From assembly GCA_963826145.1 (NCBI GenBank), contig CAWGVW010000002.1, positions 62,001-126,000 of the forward strand: DNA of 64,000 bases. Reading direction: 5' to 3'. Of the stretch, positions 9,104 through 18,161 are shown one piece after another. A program made the position numbers and the translations under genes. The notes beneath the pieces were generated by a model. It was not told the origin of the DNA. It worked only from the letters and a program-made list of their open reading frames with translations, and searched no databases. Numbering within the stretch: the first letter of the stretch is position 1; each line of letters opens with the position of its first letter. This DNA comes from JBGPLJ01 sp963826145. GTDB lineage: Bacteria > Pseudomonadota > Gammaproteobacteria > Steroidobacterales > Steroidobacteraceae.

Positions 9104-10393
9104 TCAGAACTGGTAGCCGACGCCGAGATCGAAGCGGTCGTTTTCGTCGTCACGATCGAAATGCAAGTAGTCGAGCTTGAGCACGACCCCGCGCGCGATC
9201 TCCAGATTGAGTCCGGCCGTGAGCACTTTCTCATCGTCGAGCGGATCGGGCGTGAGGCCGGCACCGAGCGCAGCATAGCTGGAAGCGGTGTTGAAGAGTT
9301 CATAGCGCGCGAACGGCGCAAGCATCCATTCGTTGCGCAGCGTCGCCCGATAGGCGGCCTCGACGTACCAGCCGAAAAAGCTCTCCGGAATCAGGGCGGG
9401 ATTGCCGACGAACGTGAGGTTGATGGGCGCCGTGTTCGAAATGTGGCCGCGCGAGTAGAGCGCTGAAAGATCCCAGTTGCCCGGGTTCCACCGGGCGTGC
9501 GCTTCCCAGAGAGTCACGCGGTTGTTGTCGAAGCCCGGCTGGCCCTGTGCGGAATCGCCGGAAAAGACCGAGACCCCGAGCCTCAGGCCCGGCACGCCCG
9601 TGTAGTTGAGCGCAAGGAATCCAGACAGGTCGCCCGCCGCGGCGAGTGCGAGCTCCTGGTGAATCGATCCGAGCGGCTCCTCGAGACCCTCGGTCGACGT
9701 CGCATCCCACTTCGAGAGATTGAAGCCCGTGGTGATGCCGGCATCCCAGCGCAGCCCGCCCTCGGTATTGCCCTGCACACCGACGCCGCCTTCACGCCAG
9801 GTCGTCGGAATGATGGCTGTATCGATGGAATTGCGGAACACACCGTAGTAGCGGGTCGGTTCGTGGTTCTCATTCAGCATGCCGACCGGGATAAGGAAAA
9901 GACCGATCTTCGCAAACGTCCGCTCGCCAAGTCGCCGCTCGATATAGGCCTGCTCCACTTCCACTTCACCGGGATCGTCCGCCGATGACACCGCGTGTTC
10001 GAGCTCGAGTTCACTGACGAAGCGCGTCTTGTCATCGAACCGGTAGCTGGCCCCGAGCACGAAGCGTGCGACATCTGCGGTGGTCGCCGAGCTGTCGCCC
10101 GTGAGGCGCGAGTAGTTGAGCTCGCCATAACCGAACCAGTCGACTTTCGATTCCGGTTCCGTCGCCTGCGCGGTGACCGGCGTGCTCACGTCCGAGACCG
10201 GCGTTGTTGCGGCAGTCGCGGCCGGAGCCTTCTGCGCTTTGAGCTCCACGAGTTCCGCCTGCAACTGCGTCACCTGCGCTGCAAGTGCAGCGAGCTTCAC
10301 TTCGAGTTCGTCCGGTGTTACCGCCTGGGCGGCAGAGGCCAGCATGATCGCAAGCAAGGCAGCGCCTGCCGAAACCTTGGTCGGGGTGGGCAT
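9104..10393 (-). CDS. outer-membrane porin (phosphate-selective porin O/P-like)
   Basis: 429 residues. A signal peptide ends near AAQA (residue 24). A short coiled coil follows (about 27-55, repeated LAALAAQVTQLQAEL), then a flexible Ala/Thr/Pro linker and a long beta-barrel region rich in alternating aromatic strands, ending in the outer-membrane signature Phe (GVGYQF). The layout of coiled coil plus barrel resembles OprP/OprO-like or other trimeric porins. It lies 10 bases after the di-haem peroxidase gene and 15 bases before the FMN-binding gene, so it is probably iron-regulated. The substrate is unknown. Confidence 0.8.
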   Translation of the reverse strand: MPTPTKVSAGAALLAIMLASAAQAVTPDELEVKLAALAAQVTQLQAELVELKAQKAPAATAATTPVSDVSTPVTAQATEPESKVDWFGYGELNYSRLTGDSSATTADVARFVLGASYRFDDKTRFVSELELEHAVSSADDPGEVEVEQAYIERRLGERTFAKIGLFLIPVGMLNENHEPTRYYGVFRNSIDTAIIPTTWREGGVGVQGNTEGGLRWDAGITTGFNLSKWDATSTEGLEEPLGSIHQELALAAAGDLSGFLALNYTGVPGLRLGVSVFSGDSAQGQPGFDNNRVTLWEAHARWNPGNWDLSALYSRGHISNTAPINLTFVGNPALIPESFFGWYVEAAYRATLRNEWMLAPFARYELFNTASSYAALGAGLTPDPLDDEKVLTAGLNLEIARGVVLKLDYLHFDRDDENDRFDLGVGYQF

Positions 10394-10403
10394 CAGGTCA
10401 TCC

Positions 10404-11627
10404 TCAGGGTTGGAATCCGTCGGTCAATGTATTCAGGAAGGCGATCACGTCTTCGATGTCGCTGTCGCCCAGGGCCGGCACATCGCCCGCGCGGCGGTTG
10501 TAGGGCACTTCCGTCGTGTTGACGTTCGCCTGGTATGCATCGGGAAGATCGTCGAACTTGATCGGCTGTCCGCCCGCGTCGAGTGGATAGAACTCTTCCG
10601 GATGCGTATCGCGCCGCACGTAGAACTCGAGTGTCTCGCGCAGCGTTGCGAAGCGGCCGTTGTGAAAGTACGGCGCCGTCAGTGCGATGTTTCGCAGGGT
10701 CGGCACCTTGAAGGCACCACAGAGTTCCGGATGATCGCCAACAATGTCCGTGCGGTCGGGACCGCAGATGCCAAGGTCGAAATACTGCGGATCCGCATTC
10801 GCCGGAATATCCGGATTGCGGGGAACGCCGAGATTGTCGTAAGTGAAGTCGGTGAAAAGCGGCGGCTCGCCGTTCGGACCGCGGCTGTTCGGGTGGCAGC
10901 CGGCGCAGTTGCCCCGCGTCGGATCGTTGTAGAGCGCAAGTCCACGCAGCTCCTGCGCGGAGAAGGCGACGCGCCCGGCGAGGAAGGCGTCGTACTTGCT
11001 CGTATAGGACGCAAACTCGCCAACGTCCTCCTGCTGATATTTTTGCAGCGCCAAGAGCGCACGGTCGAAGGCGGCATCGGGCGTCGAAAAGATATCCGCG
11101 CCAAATAGCGCGCGGAACGAGTCGGCGTAGGCGGCCTGGCTCAGCTTCATCGCGACGTCGGCAACCGACGCATTCGCCATTTCGTGCGCGGAGAGGAATG
11201 GGCGGCGCGCCTGGATCGCCAATGAGTCGGCGCGGCCGTCGCGGTCGAAACCGCCGGTCGGCGTGCCTTCGTCGTCGAAAAAGAACGCGGGATTGCGCGT
11301 GAGATATTTGAGCGAGGGGGCGTTCCGAAATCCCGGCGCGTCGAGTCGCGGTCCGCCGAGCGGCACCGCGCCGCCGCCCGGTGGCGCCGAGAATGCATTG
11401 TCCGGGTCGTGGCAGCTTGCGCACGAGAGGCTCCCGCTCGCGGAGAGGCTCACATCGTGGAAGATCAGCTCGCCGAGTTCGGCAGCGGGCGTCAGAGGCG
11501 CAGGCGATGGCGGGTCACCGCCGCCACCGCTCGAAGCGGGACATCCTGAGAGAACGACGGCAGCGAGCGAAGCCGATATAGCGGAAGCCCAGCGTGAAGG
11601 CGATGGGTAACAAGCCGCGAAATTCAT
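10404..11627 (-). CDS. di-haem cytochrome c peroxidase (MauG/CcpA family) lipoprotein
   Basis: 407 residues. The N-terminus carries a lipoprotein signal with lipobox LSGC (Cys29), followed by a Gly/Pro-rich linker. There are two c-type haem motifs, CASCH (69-73) and CAGCH (241-245), the arrangement of bacterial di-haem peroxidases and MauG-like enzymes. It is likely tethered in the periplasm or outer membrane. It may reduce peroxide or oxidise a partner; a role in iron handling is suggested by the Fur-box-like site 26 bases ahead of its start and by its operon partners (porin, FMN protein, b-type cytochrome). Confidence 0.87.
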   Translation of the reverse strand: MNFAACYPSPSRWASAISASLAAVVLSGCPASSGGGGDPPSPAPLTPAAELGELIFHDVSLSASGSLSCASCHDPDNAFSAPPGGGAVPLGGPRLDAPGFRNAPSLKYLTRNPAFFFDDEGTPTGGFDRDGRADSLAIQARRPFLSAHEMANASVADVAMKLSQAAYADSFRALFGADIFSTPDAAFDRALLALQKYQQEDVGEFASYTSKYDAFLAGRVAFSAQELRGLALYNDPTRGNCAGCHPNSRGPNGEPPLFTDFTYDNLGVPRNPDIPANADPQYFDLGICGPDRTDIVGDHPELCGAFKVPTLRNIALTAPYFHNGRFATLRETLEFYVRRDTHPEEFYPLDAGGQPIKFDDLPDAYQANVNTTEVPYNRRAGDVPALGDSDIEDVIAFLNTLTDGFQP

Positions 11628-11652
11628 TAGGATCCCTGACCAGCCGAGTTTT

Positions 11653-11671
11653 CGTAATGATAATGATTCGC
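11653..11671. promoter_or_regulatory. Fur box between divergent units
   Basis: The 19 bases read CGTAATGATAATGATTCGC and match 14 of 19 positions of the Fur consensus GATAATGATAATCATTATC, including the uninterrupted core TAATGATAAT. The site lies 26 bases from the peroxidase start on the minus strand and 20 bases from the apbE ATG on the plus strand, so one Fur dimer could repress both directions when iron is plentiful. Confidence 0.72.
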
Positions 11672-11690
11672 ATTTGTGTTTGCACTACGA

Positions 11691-12482
11691 ATGGTCGAGC
11701 ACCAGTCACAATTCCATATTGATCAGCGAGTTAGGCCTGCGCTGGGAACGCTACTCGCCATCGGAGTGGAGGCATCCGACGCCGGAACGGCGCAAGCGGG
11801 ACTGTCAGCGGCATACGCTGCTGTCGATTTGGTCGCCGCGCTTATGCACCCGACGGCGCCCGACGGTGACCTGCAGCGAATCGCCCGCGCGCCCGAGAAT
11901 GAGCCCCTACCGGTCCATGCTTGGACCTGGCGTTTGCTGCGCCTATGCCACGATCTGCATGCGGCCAGCGAGGGCCTTTTCGATCCATGCCTCGCACAGC
12001 GGGCCGGTCGCCTGTCCGCACTCGTGCTCGGCGAAGACCCCACGGTGACGCGTTGCGCCCCGCTCATGATCGATCTCGGCGGCATCGCCAAGGGTTTTGC
12101 AGTGGATCGCGCGGTCGACGCGATTCTGGCGCAAGGATGCCGCAGTGGGCTTGTGAATGCTGGCGGAGATCTGCGCGTGTTTGGTGACATGCCACGCACG
12201 GTGCTCGTGCGTTCGGCTGCCGGCGCGATTCTGCCGATGGAACTCGCCAATGCCGCGTTGGCCGTGAGCGCGCCGCGATTCGAAGGATCGCCGCGCGAGC
12301 ATCAGGGCTTCTATCGTGGGACGACCGGGGAAGCCGTCGAAGGTCGATGGGTCGCCGTCACGGCGCCGGAGGCGGCGATCGCCGACGGTCTCACGAAGTG
12401 CGCGCTGCTCTGCCCTGCTCCGATGCTCGAATCAATCCTCCGCAGCTACGAGGCACGCTTGGTGAAAGTCATCGAGCCCTGA
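11691..12482 (+). CDS. apbE: FAD:protein FMN transferase ApbE
   Basis: 263 residues from the ATG at 11691; a GTG at 11676 in frame is an alternative but almost touches the Fur-like box. Recognisable ApbE blocks are IDLGGIAKGFAVDRAVD near residue 125, VNAGGDLRVFGD near 155 and the late ADGLTKCALL (usual form ADALATA). ApbE transfers FMN from FAD to Thr/Ser of target proteins, and the obvious target is the FMN-binding protein of the divergent operon. No clear lipoprotein signal is seen, so it may act in the cytoplasm or lack a typical export signal. It is shorter than many ApbE proteins. Confidence 0.88.
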   Translation: MVEHQSQFHIDQRVRPALGTLLAIGVEASDAGTAQAGLSAAYAAVDLVAALMHPTAPDGDLQRIARAPENEPLPVHAWTWRLLRLCHDLHAASEGLFDPCLAQRAGRLSALVLGEDPTVTRCAPLMIDLGGIAKGFAVDRAVDAILAQGCRSGLVNAGGDLRVFGDMPRTVLVRSAAGAILPMELANAALAVSAPRFEGSPREHQGFYRGTTGEAVEGRWVAVTAPEAAIADGLTKCALLCPAPMLESILRSYEARLVKVIEP

Positions 12483-12504
12483 CGCCAGGTATCGCGGCTC
12501 TCCT

Positions 12505-14265
12505 TTACGGCCGCTGATCGACCCTATACACCGGATAGAGGTTGTAGCTCTGGTCCCAGGACGGCTCGTGCCGATAGAAGAAGTCGAGCCGCGCCTTCGG
12601 ATCGCGCGCGAATACGGGGTCTGATCCAAGCTTGCGGTAGAACTCGGCCTTGAGCGCCGGATCTTTTTCCAGGAGCTCTCGTCCATATTGTTCGGCGACG
12701 TACGACTCCACGTACTCCTTCTGCTCGAACGCGGTTGCGAAGTAGCCCCAGCTTGCGTACGAATCCGGCGCCTGTGGTTCGAGTAGTGCCATGATGAGAC
12801 GCGCATTCGGCTGTGCGATCGGGACGAAAAGCGATTGCGCGGGCAGGTCGTGCTGTTCCACTCGCCAGGCGCCTTCGAGTGTCGTCGCAACACGCCCTTC
12901 GAAACTCTCGGTCGCGAGCGTGACCTTGGTCGCACGCCACGCCTCGATCCGCAGTCCATCGCGGGACGAAGTCAGTCTTTCGAATCGAATACCGTGCAGG
13001 CGCAAGCGATCGGCGAGCCACTCGGCGACCGACGGCGGGATCACATAGCCCCCGATGGGTGGATCGACGGCGAACGTTGCCCTGACCTCGTCGTGCAAAG
13101 GCACGTGCCACATCACCGGTTTCGTCGTGTCGTAGCGCGTGACCAGCATGCCGGAGATCGGCGAGGGCTCCCGCGTATAGGCATAACCGCGAAAATCGAT
13201 CATGCGCGTCGCATTCGTGTTGACGAAGGCAAACGGCACCGGGGCGCCCGATACATGCGAGCTGCCCTCATCGGCGGTGCGAATGAGCCGCTGCCATTGA
13301 TCGCCGCGCTCCGCCGCGAGCTCGAGCAGGTCGACGATGAAATTTCGTGTGATCCGTACGCGTGTCGGGTAGTCCTTCCACGAATGCGTTTCGAGGAGGA
13401 TCCCGATGCGGTTGCGCACGCCCCAGTAGCCGTTTGAATAGCGCGGCAGCGTCGGCTGACGCGAGAAGCCCGACGCGGGATCGTCGTCACGGTCGAACGA
13501 GGGATAGAAATTGAGCGCGAGCGATCCCTGCTTGTTGAGACGCTGACACAGCTCATCGCGCACGCCGGCCGCAAGCGCCGCGATGACGGGATCGCCGTCT
13601 TCCTCCGGCCCGATGGTAACGGAAACATCGTGTTCGAAGTCCGCGCCGTCCGTGACGTGAAGGTCCGCGTAGGCTTGCGGATCCCAATCGTCGAGGAGAC
13701 GCAGCATGGCCCGCATCTCCGGCGCTTCCGCCTTCGTGTAATCGCGGTTGAGGTTCAGATTCTGAGCCGTCGTACGCCAGCCCATTTCGACCGGGCCGCG
13801 CTGGTTCGGGCGGTTCCAGGCGCCGAAGCGCTCGTGACCGTCGATGTTGAAGACTGGCACGAAGACGAACGTGACCTTCTTCAGTACGCCCGGTGCAGCC
13901 GTACCTTCAAGAATTTCGCGGAGCGCCAGAAATCCCGCGTCCTTGCCGTCAATCTCGCCCGCGTGGATCCCGCCCTGCATCAGCACGACGGTGCGCTTGC
14001 GATCCCGCGCACCCGATGCCATGGTCGCGCCATCCGCCGATGCGGCGAGCGCCAGCATCGGTCGGCCCTCCGGTGTCGTGCCGAACTGAAAGCACTTCAC
14101 CTGGCTCGACCAGCGCGAAGCGAACGCCTTGCACAAGCGCTCGACCTCATCGTAGCGGCCGGTCCGCGTGAAGCCGGACTGCTCAGACAATGTAGTGAGT
14201 GATGTATCAGCGGCGCCCGCAATCGAAGCAAGGCCGAGAAGCAGCGTGAAAGTTCGCGCAAGCAT
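12505..14265 (-). CDS. M14-family zinc carboxypeptidase, secreted
   Basis: 586 residues with a signal peptide (cleavage near AGA-AD, residue 18). The first half is an M14 carboxypeptidase domain with the zinc motif HAGE (His101, Glu104) and downstream VFNIDGHERFG, LNLNRDYTKAEAPE and the third-ligand region YADLHVTDG. The C-terminal half is a long extension seen in bacterial M14 proteins that have a DUF-like second domain. Likely a periplasmic or secreted peptidase. It is the last gene of the GMC oxidoreductase operon, 16 bases after the Coa1-like gene. The stop lies close to the convergent apbE stop. Confidence 0.85.
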   Translation of the reverse strand: MLARTFTLLLGLASIAGAADTSLTTLSEQSGFTRTGRYDEVERLCKAFASRWSSQVKCFQFGTTPEGRPMLALAASADGATMASGARDRKRTVVLMQGGIHAGEIDGKDAGFLALREILEGTAAPGVLKKVTFVFVPVFNIDGHERFGAWNRPNQRGPVEMGWRTTAQNLNLNRDYTKAEAPEMRAMLRLLDDWDPQAYADLHVTDGADFEHDVSVTIGPEEDGDPVIAALAAGVRDELCQRLNKQGSLALNFYPSFDRDDDPASGFSRQPTLPRYSNGYWGVRNRIGILLETHSWKDYPTRVRITRNFIVDLLELAAERGDQWQRLIRTADEGSSHVSGAPVPFAFVNTNATRMIDFRGYAYTREPSPISGMLVTRYDTTKPVMWHVPLHDEVRATFAVDPPIGGYVIPPSVAEWLADRLRLHGIRFERLTSSRDGLRIEAWRATKVTLATESFEGRVATTLEGAWRVEQHDLPAQSLFVPIAQPNARLIMALLEPQAPDSYASWGYFATAFEQKEYVESYVAEQYGRELLEKDPALKAEFYRKLGSDPVFARDPKARLDFFYRHEPSWDQSYNLYPVYRVDQRP

Positions 14266-14281
14266 GCTGGACCGGCCGCGA

Positions 14282-15025
14282 TTACGTTGGCTTGGCCGGC
14301 ACGAGTTCGATCGGCTCGTCGCGATGCTCGACGGCGACGCTCAGCTTCTCGAAGACCCATTGCCTGCCGCTCTTCTTGCCGTCGGCGGTCACGGTGCCCT
14401 TGCGCCTCGTGCCCTCAACGTTGAACGTGAGGTGCGCCTCGATTTCGATTCCCTTTGAGGTGATCACCTTGCCAACGACGAGGCCGCCTGCAAGCTTGAC
14501 GGGTGCTCCGAGCGCATGTACCGCTTCTTCGTTCTTGCTGATGAGTTCGAACGCGGCCGCACGTGCCGTGGACCGATTGACGTCGATCAACGTCTTCGCC
14601 GCCAAGCCGCTCAGTGCCAGGGAAAGAATCAGGACGATGATTCCCGCGATCGACCAGCGCCGTTGCACACGCTTGAAATGATCAAGCGATTGCCAGCTGC
14701 CGCTCTGCCAGGCCCAGCGGTTGCCGCGGGCCCCGACATAGAACCAGAAGACCTGGCCGAAGAGCGGGATCATGGTCCAGAGGGCTGTATACGCGCGAGT
14801 CCGTATCGCCCAGGGCACCGGAAGCAGAAACGCTCCCCAATTCCAGTGGTCGATTTCCACCGGCACTGCCTTTGGCGGCGGTGGCGCCGGATCCGGCGGC
14901 CGCACCGCGAGTTCCCGTTCCAGATTTGCAAGATTCACGGGATAGCGCGCGCGATCAATGTGCTGGATCGCATCGAAGAGCTGGGAGCGCGAGTAGCCGC
15001 TGTAATCGATCAGACCGTCGATCAT
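14282..15025 (-). CDS. Coa1-like membrane protein
   Basis: 247 residues. The N-terminal 60 residues are soluble with a Pro-rich linker (PPDPAPPPPKAVPVE). Two hydrophobic segments follow (about 78-110, LLPVPWAIRT ... FWFYVGARG) and a third transmembrane helix (about 130-150). The C-terminal domain (about 155-240) resembles Coa1/TIM21, known from cytochrome oxidase assembly. The start ATG at 15025 overlaps the quinone oxidoreductase stop (ATGA) and is preferred over longer in-frame versions. The Coa1 assignment is by pattern memory and moderate; its job in this operon is unknown. Confidence 0.65.
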   Translation of the reverse strand: MIDGLIDYSGYSRSQLFDAIQHIDRARYPVNLANLERELAVRPPDPAPPPPKAVPVEIDHWNWGAFLLPVPWAIRTRAYTALWTMIPLFGQVFWFYVGARGNRWAWQSGSWQSLDHFKRVQRRWSIAGIIVLILSLALSGLAAKTLIDVNRSTARAAAFELISKNEEAVHALGAPVKLAGGLVVGKVITSKGIEIEAHLTFNVEGTRRKGTVTADGKKSGRQWVFEKLSVAVEHRDEPIELVPAKPT

Positions 15026-16017
15026 GCGGCGCCCGCCTCCCGGAATTCGAGAACAATCTTGCCGGTGTGCGTGCCGCTTTCCATGTAGGCGTGCGCCGCG
15101 GCCGCCTCCTGGAACGAGAACACGCGATCGACTACCGGCTTCAGCCGCTCGTTGGCGATGAGCGGCCATGCGTGCTGCAGCAGCGCGTCCCGGATCCGGC
15201 GTTTGAAGTCGACGTCGCGCGGTCTCAGCATCGAGCCGGTCACGACGATGCGTTTCACCATCAACGTGCGCAGGTCGAGCTCGCCTTTCATGCCGTCCTG
15301 CGTCGCGATGATCACAAGCCGCCCTTCCGGCGCGAGCGCGGCGACATTACGCGTGAAATAGCTGCCGCCCACCATGTCGAGCAGCACGTCGACCCCACGC
15401 TTTTCGGTCAGATCCTGCACGGCAGCGACAAAATCCGTCGAACGATAGTTGATCGCCGCAGCCGCGCCGAGCCGCTCGCAGAAGCGGCATTTGTCATTCG
15501 ATCCCGCCGTGACGATTACACGGCTGCCAAGTGCCGTCGCGAGCTGGATGGCCGTGACGCCGATGCCGCTGCTGCCGCCGTGCACCAGCACGGTCTCGCC
15601 GCTTTTCAGATGCGCGAACTCGTACAGATTGCTCCAGACGGTGAAATACGCTTCCGGCAGCGATGCCGCTTCCACCAGCGTGAGACCTTCAGGCACCGGC
15701 AGGCACAGCACCGCCGGCGCAACACAGAACTCCGCGTAACCGCCGCCTGCAAGCAGGACACAGACCTCGTCGCCGACTTTGGGATCGCGCACGTCGGCGC
15801 CGACGGCCGTAACGGTTCCCGCAGCTTCGAGGCCCGGCCACGACGGCGCACCGGCCGGCGGCGGATAGAGGCCGCGACGCTGCAGGAGATCCGCGCGATT
15901 GAGGCCCGCGGCCGCAACGCGAATCAACACCTCGCCGGCGCCCGGCTCCGGCATCGGCCGCTCGCGCACGACGAGCGCCTCCGGCCCACCCGGTTCGACG
16001 GTCTCGACGACGCGCAT
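15022..16017 (-). CDS. NAD(P)H-quinone oxidoreductase, PIG3/zeta-crystallin type
   Basis: 331 residues. A medium-chain dehydrogenase without the structural zinc cluster. The N-terminal catalytic fold shows AAAGLNRADLLQRRGLYPPP, typical of the PIG3-like quinone oxidoreductases, and the Rossmann fold has HGGSSGIGVTAIQLA. It probably reduces quinones or enones with NADPH. It lies 5 bases downstream of the GMC oxidoreductase gene and overlaps the Coa1-like gene, so it may process a product of the GMC enzyme or recycle its quinone acceptor; that link is inference. Confidence 0.9.
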   Translation of the reverse strand: MRVVETVEPGGPEALVVRERPMPEPGAGEVLIRVAAAGLNRADLLQRRGLYPPPAGAPSWPGLEAAGTVTAVGADVRDPKVGDEVCVLLAGGGYAEFCVAPAVLCLPVPEGLTLVEAASLPEAYFTVWSNLYEFAHLKSGETVLVHGGSSGIGVTAIQLATALGSRVIVTAGSNDKCRFCERLGAAAAINYRSTDFVAAVQDLTEKRGVDVLLDMVGGSYFTRNVAALAPEGRLVIIATQDGMKGELDLRTLMVKRIVVTGSMLRPRDVDFKRRIRDALLQHAWPLIANERLKPVVDRVFSFQEAAAAHAYMESGTHTGKIVLEFREAGAA

Positions 16018-16022
16018 CGTGC

Positions 16023-17591
16023 TCAGATCGTGCCCGCTTTGAGGCCGCGCTCGATGAAGTCCGCCTGCCGCAACGCGAGCGACACGATCGTGAGTGTCGG
16101 ATTCGCGGAGCCGGACGAGGAGAATGCGCTGCCATCCGAGATAAAAAGATTCGGGATGTCGTGCGTCTGCCCCGAGCCGGTCGCGACGCCATCGCGCGGA
16201 TCCTTGCTCATGCGGGCGCTGCCCATGTTATGAGTCGCGGGCGGCGTGTTGCCGATGACGACGCGCTTCGCACCGAGCCCTTCGTACATCGCTTTCGCCT
16301 GCATCTGCGCATGTTTGCGCATCGCCTTGTCATTGTCGTGCTCGTCGACGTGCACGTGCGCCACCGGCAGGCCGAAGGAGTCCTTCACAGTCGGGTTGAG
16401 CGTGATGCGATTGTTCGCCCGCGGCATGTCTTCGCCGTTGATGAAGGTCCCCGTCATGTTGCGATAATCCTCAAGGAACGACGACCAGTCACGGCCCCAG
16501 CCATACGGCAGGCCCGCGACCGGGAGCGATGGCAAGTCGAGCGCGATCAGTTCGAAGTGATAGCCGCCGGAGAAGCCGCGCTTCGGATTGTGCGGCAACT
16601 CATCCTCGATGAGCCCCGCGAGCGTAGCGCCGCGCCAGGAGTGGATCGGCTTGTCGTAGGTCGCCCAGATGAAGCCCGTGATGTGGTGGACGTAGTTCCG
16701 CCCGACCTGGTCCGAGGCATTCGCGAGCCCTTTCGGAAACTGCGCGGATTCGGAGAGGAGCAGCAACCGCGGCGTCTCGATGGCGTTGCAGGCGACGCAG
16801 ACGAGCTTCGCCTTCTGCCGCTGCTCCTGGCCCTTGTTGTCGCGGTAGACGACCGCGTTCACGCGCTTGTCGGCGCCGTGCTCGATGCGAAGGGCACGCG
16901 ATTCGATGCGAAGGTCAAGATTGCCGGTCGCCTCGGCGCTCGGAATCTCGGTGTAAAGCGTGCTCCACTTGGCTGCCGATTTGCAGCCCTGCGCGCAGAA
17001 GCCCTGCTGGATGCAAAGGCCCCGGCCATCGCGCACCGTTGTGTTGATGGCCATGTAGGCCGTGTGCACGCGCTTGTAACCGTGCTTTTTCGCAGCGGCG
17101 TACATCACCTTGAAGTTGCTCGACGCCGGCATGCCGGGATTGCCGTTGCGCCGTGTCACGCCAAGCCGCTTCTCCGCGATCTGGTAGTACTTCAGGAGCT
17201 CGTCATACTCGATCGGCCAGTCGACGAGCGAAGTGCCGGCGATCTCGCCATAGTTCGTGCGGCCCTTGAGCTCCGTGCGCTGCAGCCGCGGCGTGGCCGC
17301 GGTCCAATGCACGGTGGTACCGCCAACCGACTTCGCAATCCACACCGGCAGCGTCGGAAAATCCTTCGTGACACCCCACGTACCGCTCGTCGTGCGCGGC
17401 TCGAGCCAGGTCAACTGGCCGAAGGCTTCGCCCGGGTTCTGCGAGAACATCTGCGGCGACAGCCGCGGACCGGCCTCGAGGAGCACGACCTTGAAGCCGC
17501 GCCGTGTGAGTTCATGCGAGAGCGTGCCACCGCCCGCGCCGGAGCCGATGATGACGATTGCGCTCGCGTCGTTGAGATCGATCGCTGCCAT
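16023..17591 (-). CDS. GMC-family FAD oxidoreductase
   Basis: 522 residues. The FAD-binding Rossmann motif GSGAGGG is near residue 16, and the C-terminal GMC block contains the catalytic THNMGSARM and the closing SDGSAFSSSGSANPTLTI. It resembles the large subunit of gluconate 2-dehydrogenase and related membrane-linked alcohol or sugar dehydrogenases. The gene 18 bases upstream encodes the matching Tat-exported small subunit (gluconate 2-dehydrogenase subunit 3 family), so the pair is probably exported together as a complex. No cytochrome c subunit gene follows, so the electron acceptor is unclear. Substrate unknown. Confidence 0.9.
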   Translation of the reverse strand: MAAIDLNDASAIVIIGSGAGGGTLSHELTRRGFKVVLLEAGPRLSPQMFSQNPGEAFGQLTWLEPRTTSGTWGVTKDFPTLPVWIAKSVGGTTVHWTAATPRLQRTELKGRTNYGEIAGTSLVDWPIEYDELLKYYQIAEKRLGVTRRNGNPGMPASSNFKVMYAAAKKHGYKRVHTAYMAINTTVRDGRGLCIQQGFCAQGCKSAAKWSTLYTEIPSAEATGNLDLRIESRALRIEHGADKRVNAVVYRDNKGQEQRQKAKLVCVACNAIETPRLLLLSESAQFPKGLANASDQVGRNYVHHITGFIWATYDKPIHSWRGATLAGLIEDELPHNPKRGFSGGYHFELIALDLPSLPVAGLPYGWGRDWSSFLEDYRNMTGTFINGEDMPRANNRITLNPTVKDSFGLPVAHVHVDEHDNDKAMRKHAQMQAKAMYEGLGAKRVVIGNTPPATHNMGSARMSKDPRDGVATGSGQTHDIPNLFISDGSAFSSSGSANPTLTIVSLALRQADFIERGLKAGTI

Positions 17592-17609
17592 GTTGCGTGC
17601 TCCCCGATC

Positions 17610-18161
17610 TCAACCCTGACCTGGAACCGGACCGCTGTCCGCAAGCGGCACGTCCGGCAACCAGCGCAGGTCGTTGAAGCCACGCGCGAGATAGCCGCCC
17701 TTCGAAAACGCCTCGCCTTCGTAGCCGAAATGCGCGTACGCGAGCGGGCTCGCATAAAGCGTGCTGATCGTCTTGTAGCGCATCGTCTGGAAGAAGGGCG
17801 TTGATTCGATCGTCTTGAGCGCACCGACGCGTTCGCTTTCGTTCGCCTTCGCGAATGTAGTGCCGAGGCGCGCCAGGCCATCCTTGACGAGCTTGCGAGT
17901 CGCGTCGTCTTTGCCGCAGTCCGCGTCGACCGACTGGACGACGAGCGCATAGGCCGCGTCCTCGAGCTTGTCGTGGACAGCAATTGTTCGCGTCACCATC
18001 AAAAGGCTCGCGCCTTCTTCGCTCGTGAGCGACGTGAGGTCCACTGCCCAGGTCCGGGATGGCGCAAGCAGCGCGAGGGGGCTCCCTACCGCAAGGAGGC
18101 CCGTCAGGATGCCCGTCGACTTCAGGAATTCGCGCCGCGCGATGCCGTTCGTTCTTGTCAT
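17610..18161 (-). CDS. gluconate 2-dehydrogenase subunit 3-family protein (Tat signal)
   Basis: 183 residues. The N-terminus MTRTNGIARREFLKSTG is a twin-arginine signal (RREFLK) followed by a hydrophobic stretch to about residue 35. The rest matches the small subunit of GMC-type dehydrogenases, with the typical C-terminal GYLARGFNDLRWLPDVP. This subunit usually carries the folded large subunit through the Tat system. The start at 18161 overlaps the stop of the upstream small gene (ATGA) and gives a proper Tat signal; longer in-frame starts do not. Confidence 0.85.
   Translation of the reverse strand: MTRTNGIARREFLKSTGILTGLLAVGSPLALLAPSRTWAVDLTSLTSEEGASLLMVTRTIAVHDKLEDAAYALVVQSVDADCGKDDATRKLVKDGLARLGTTFAKANESERVGALKTIESTPFFQTMRYKTISTLYASPLAYAHFGYEGEAFSKGGYLARGFNDLRWLPDVPLADSGPVPGQG

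Noticed and set aside
14872..17804. Two long plus-strand frames opposite the quinone oxidoreductase and GMC genes
   Set aside because: Mirror frames of well-recognised enzymes; the sequence is rich in Arg, His and Ala with no motifs.
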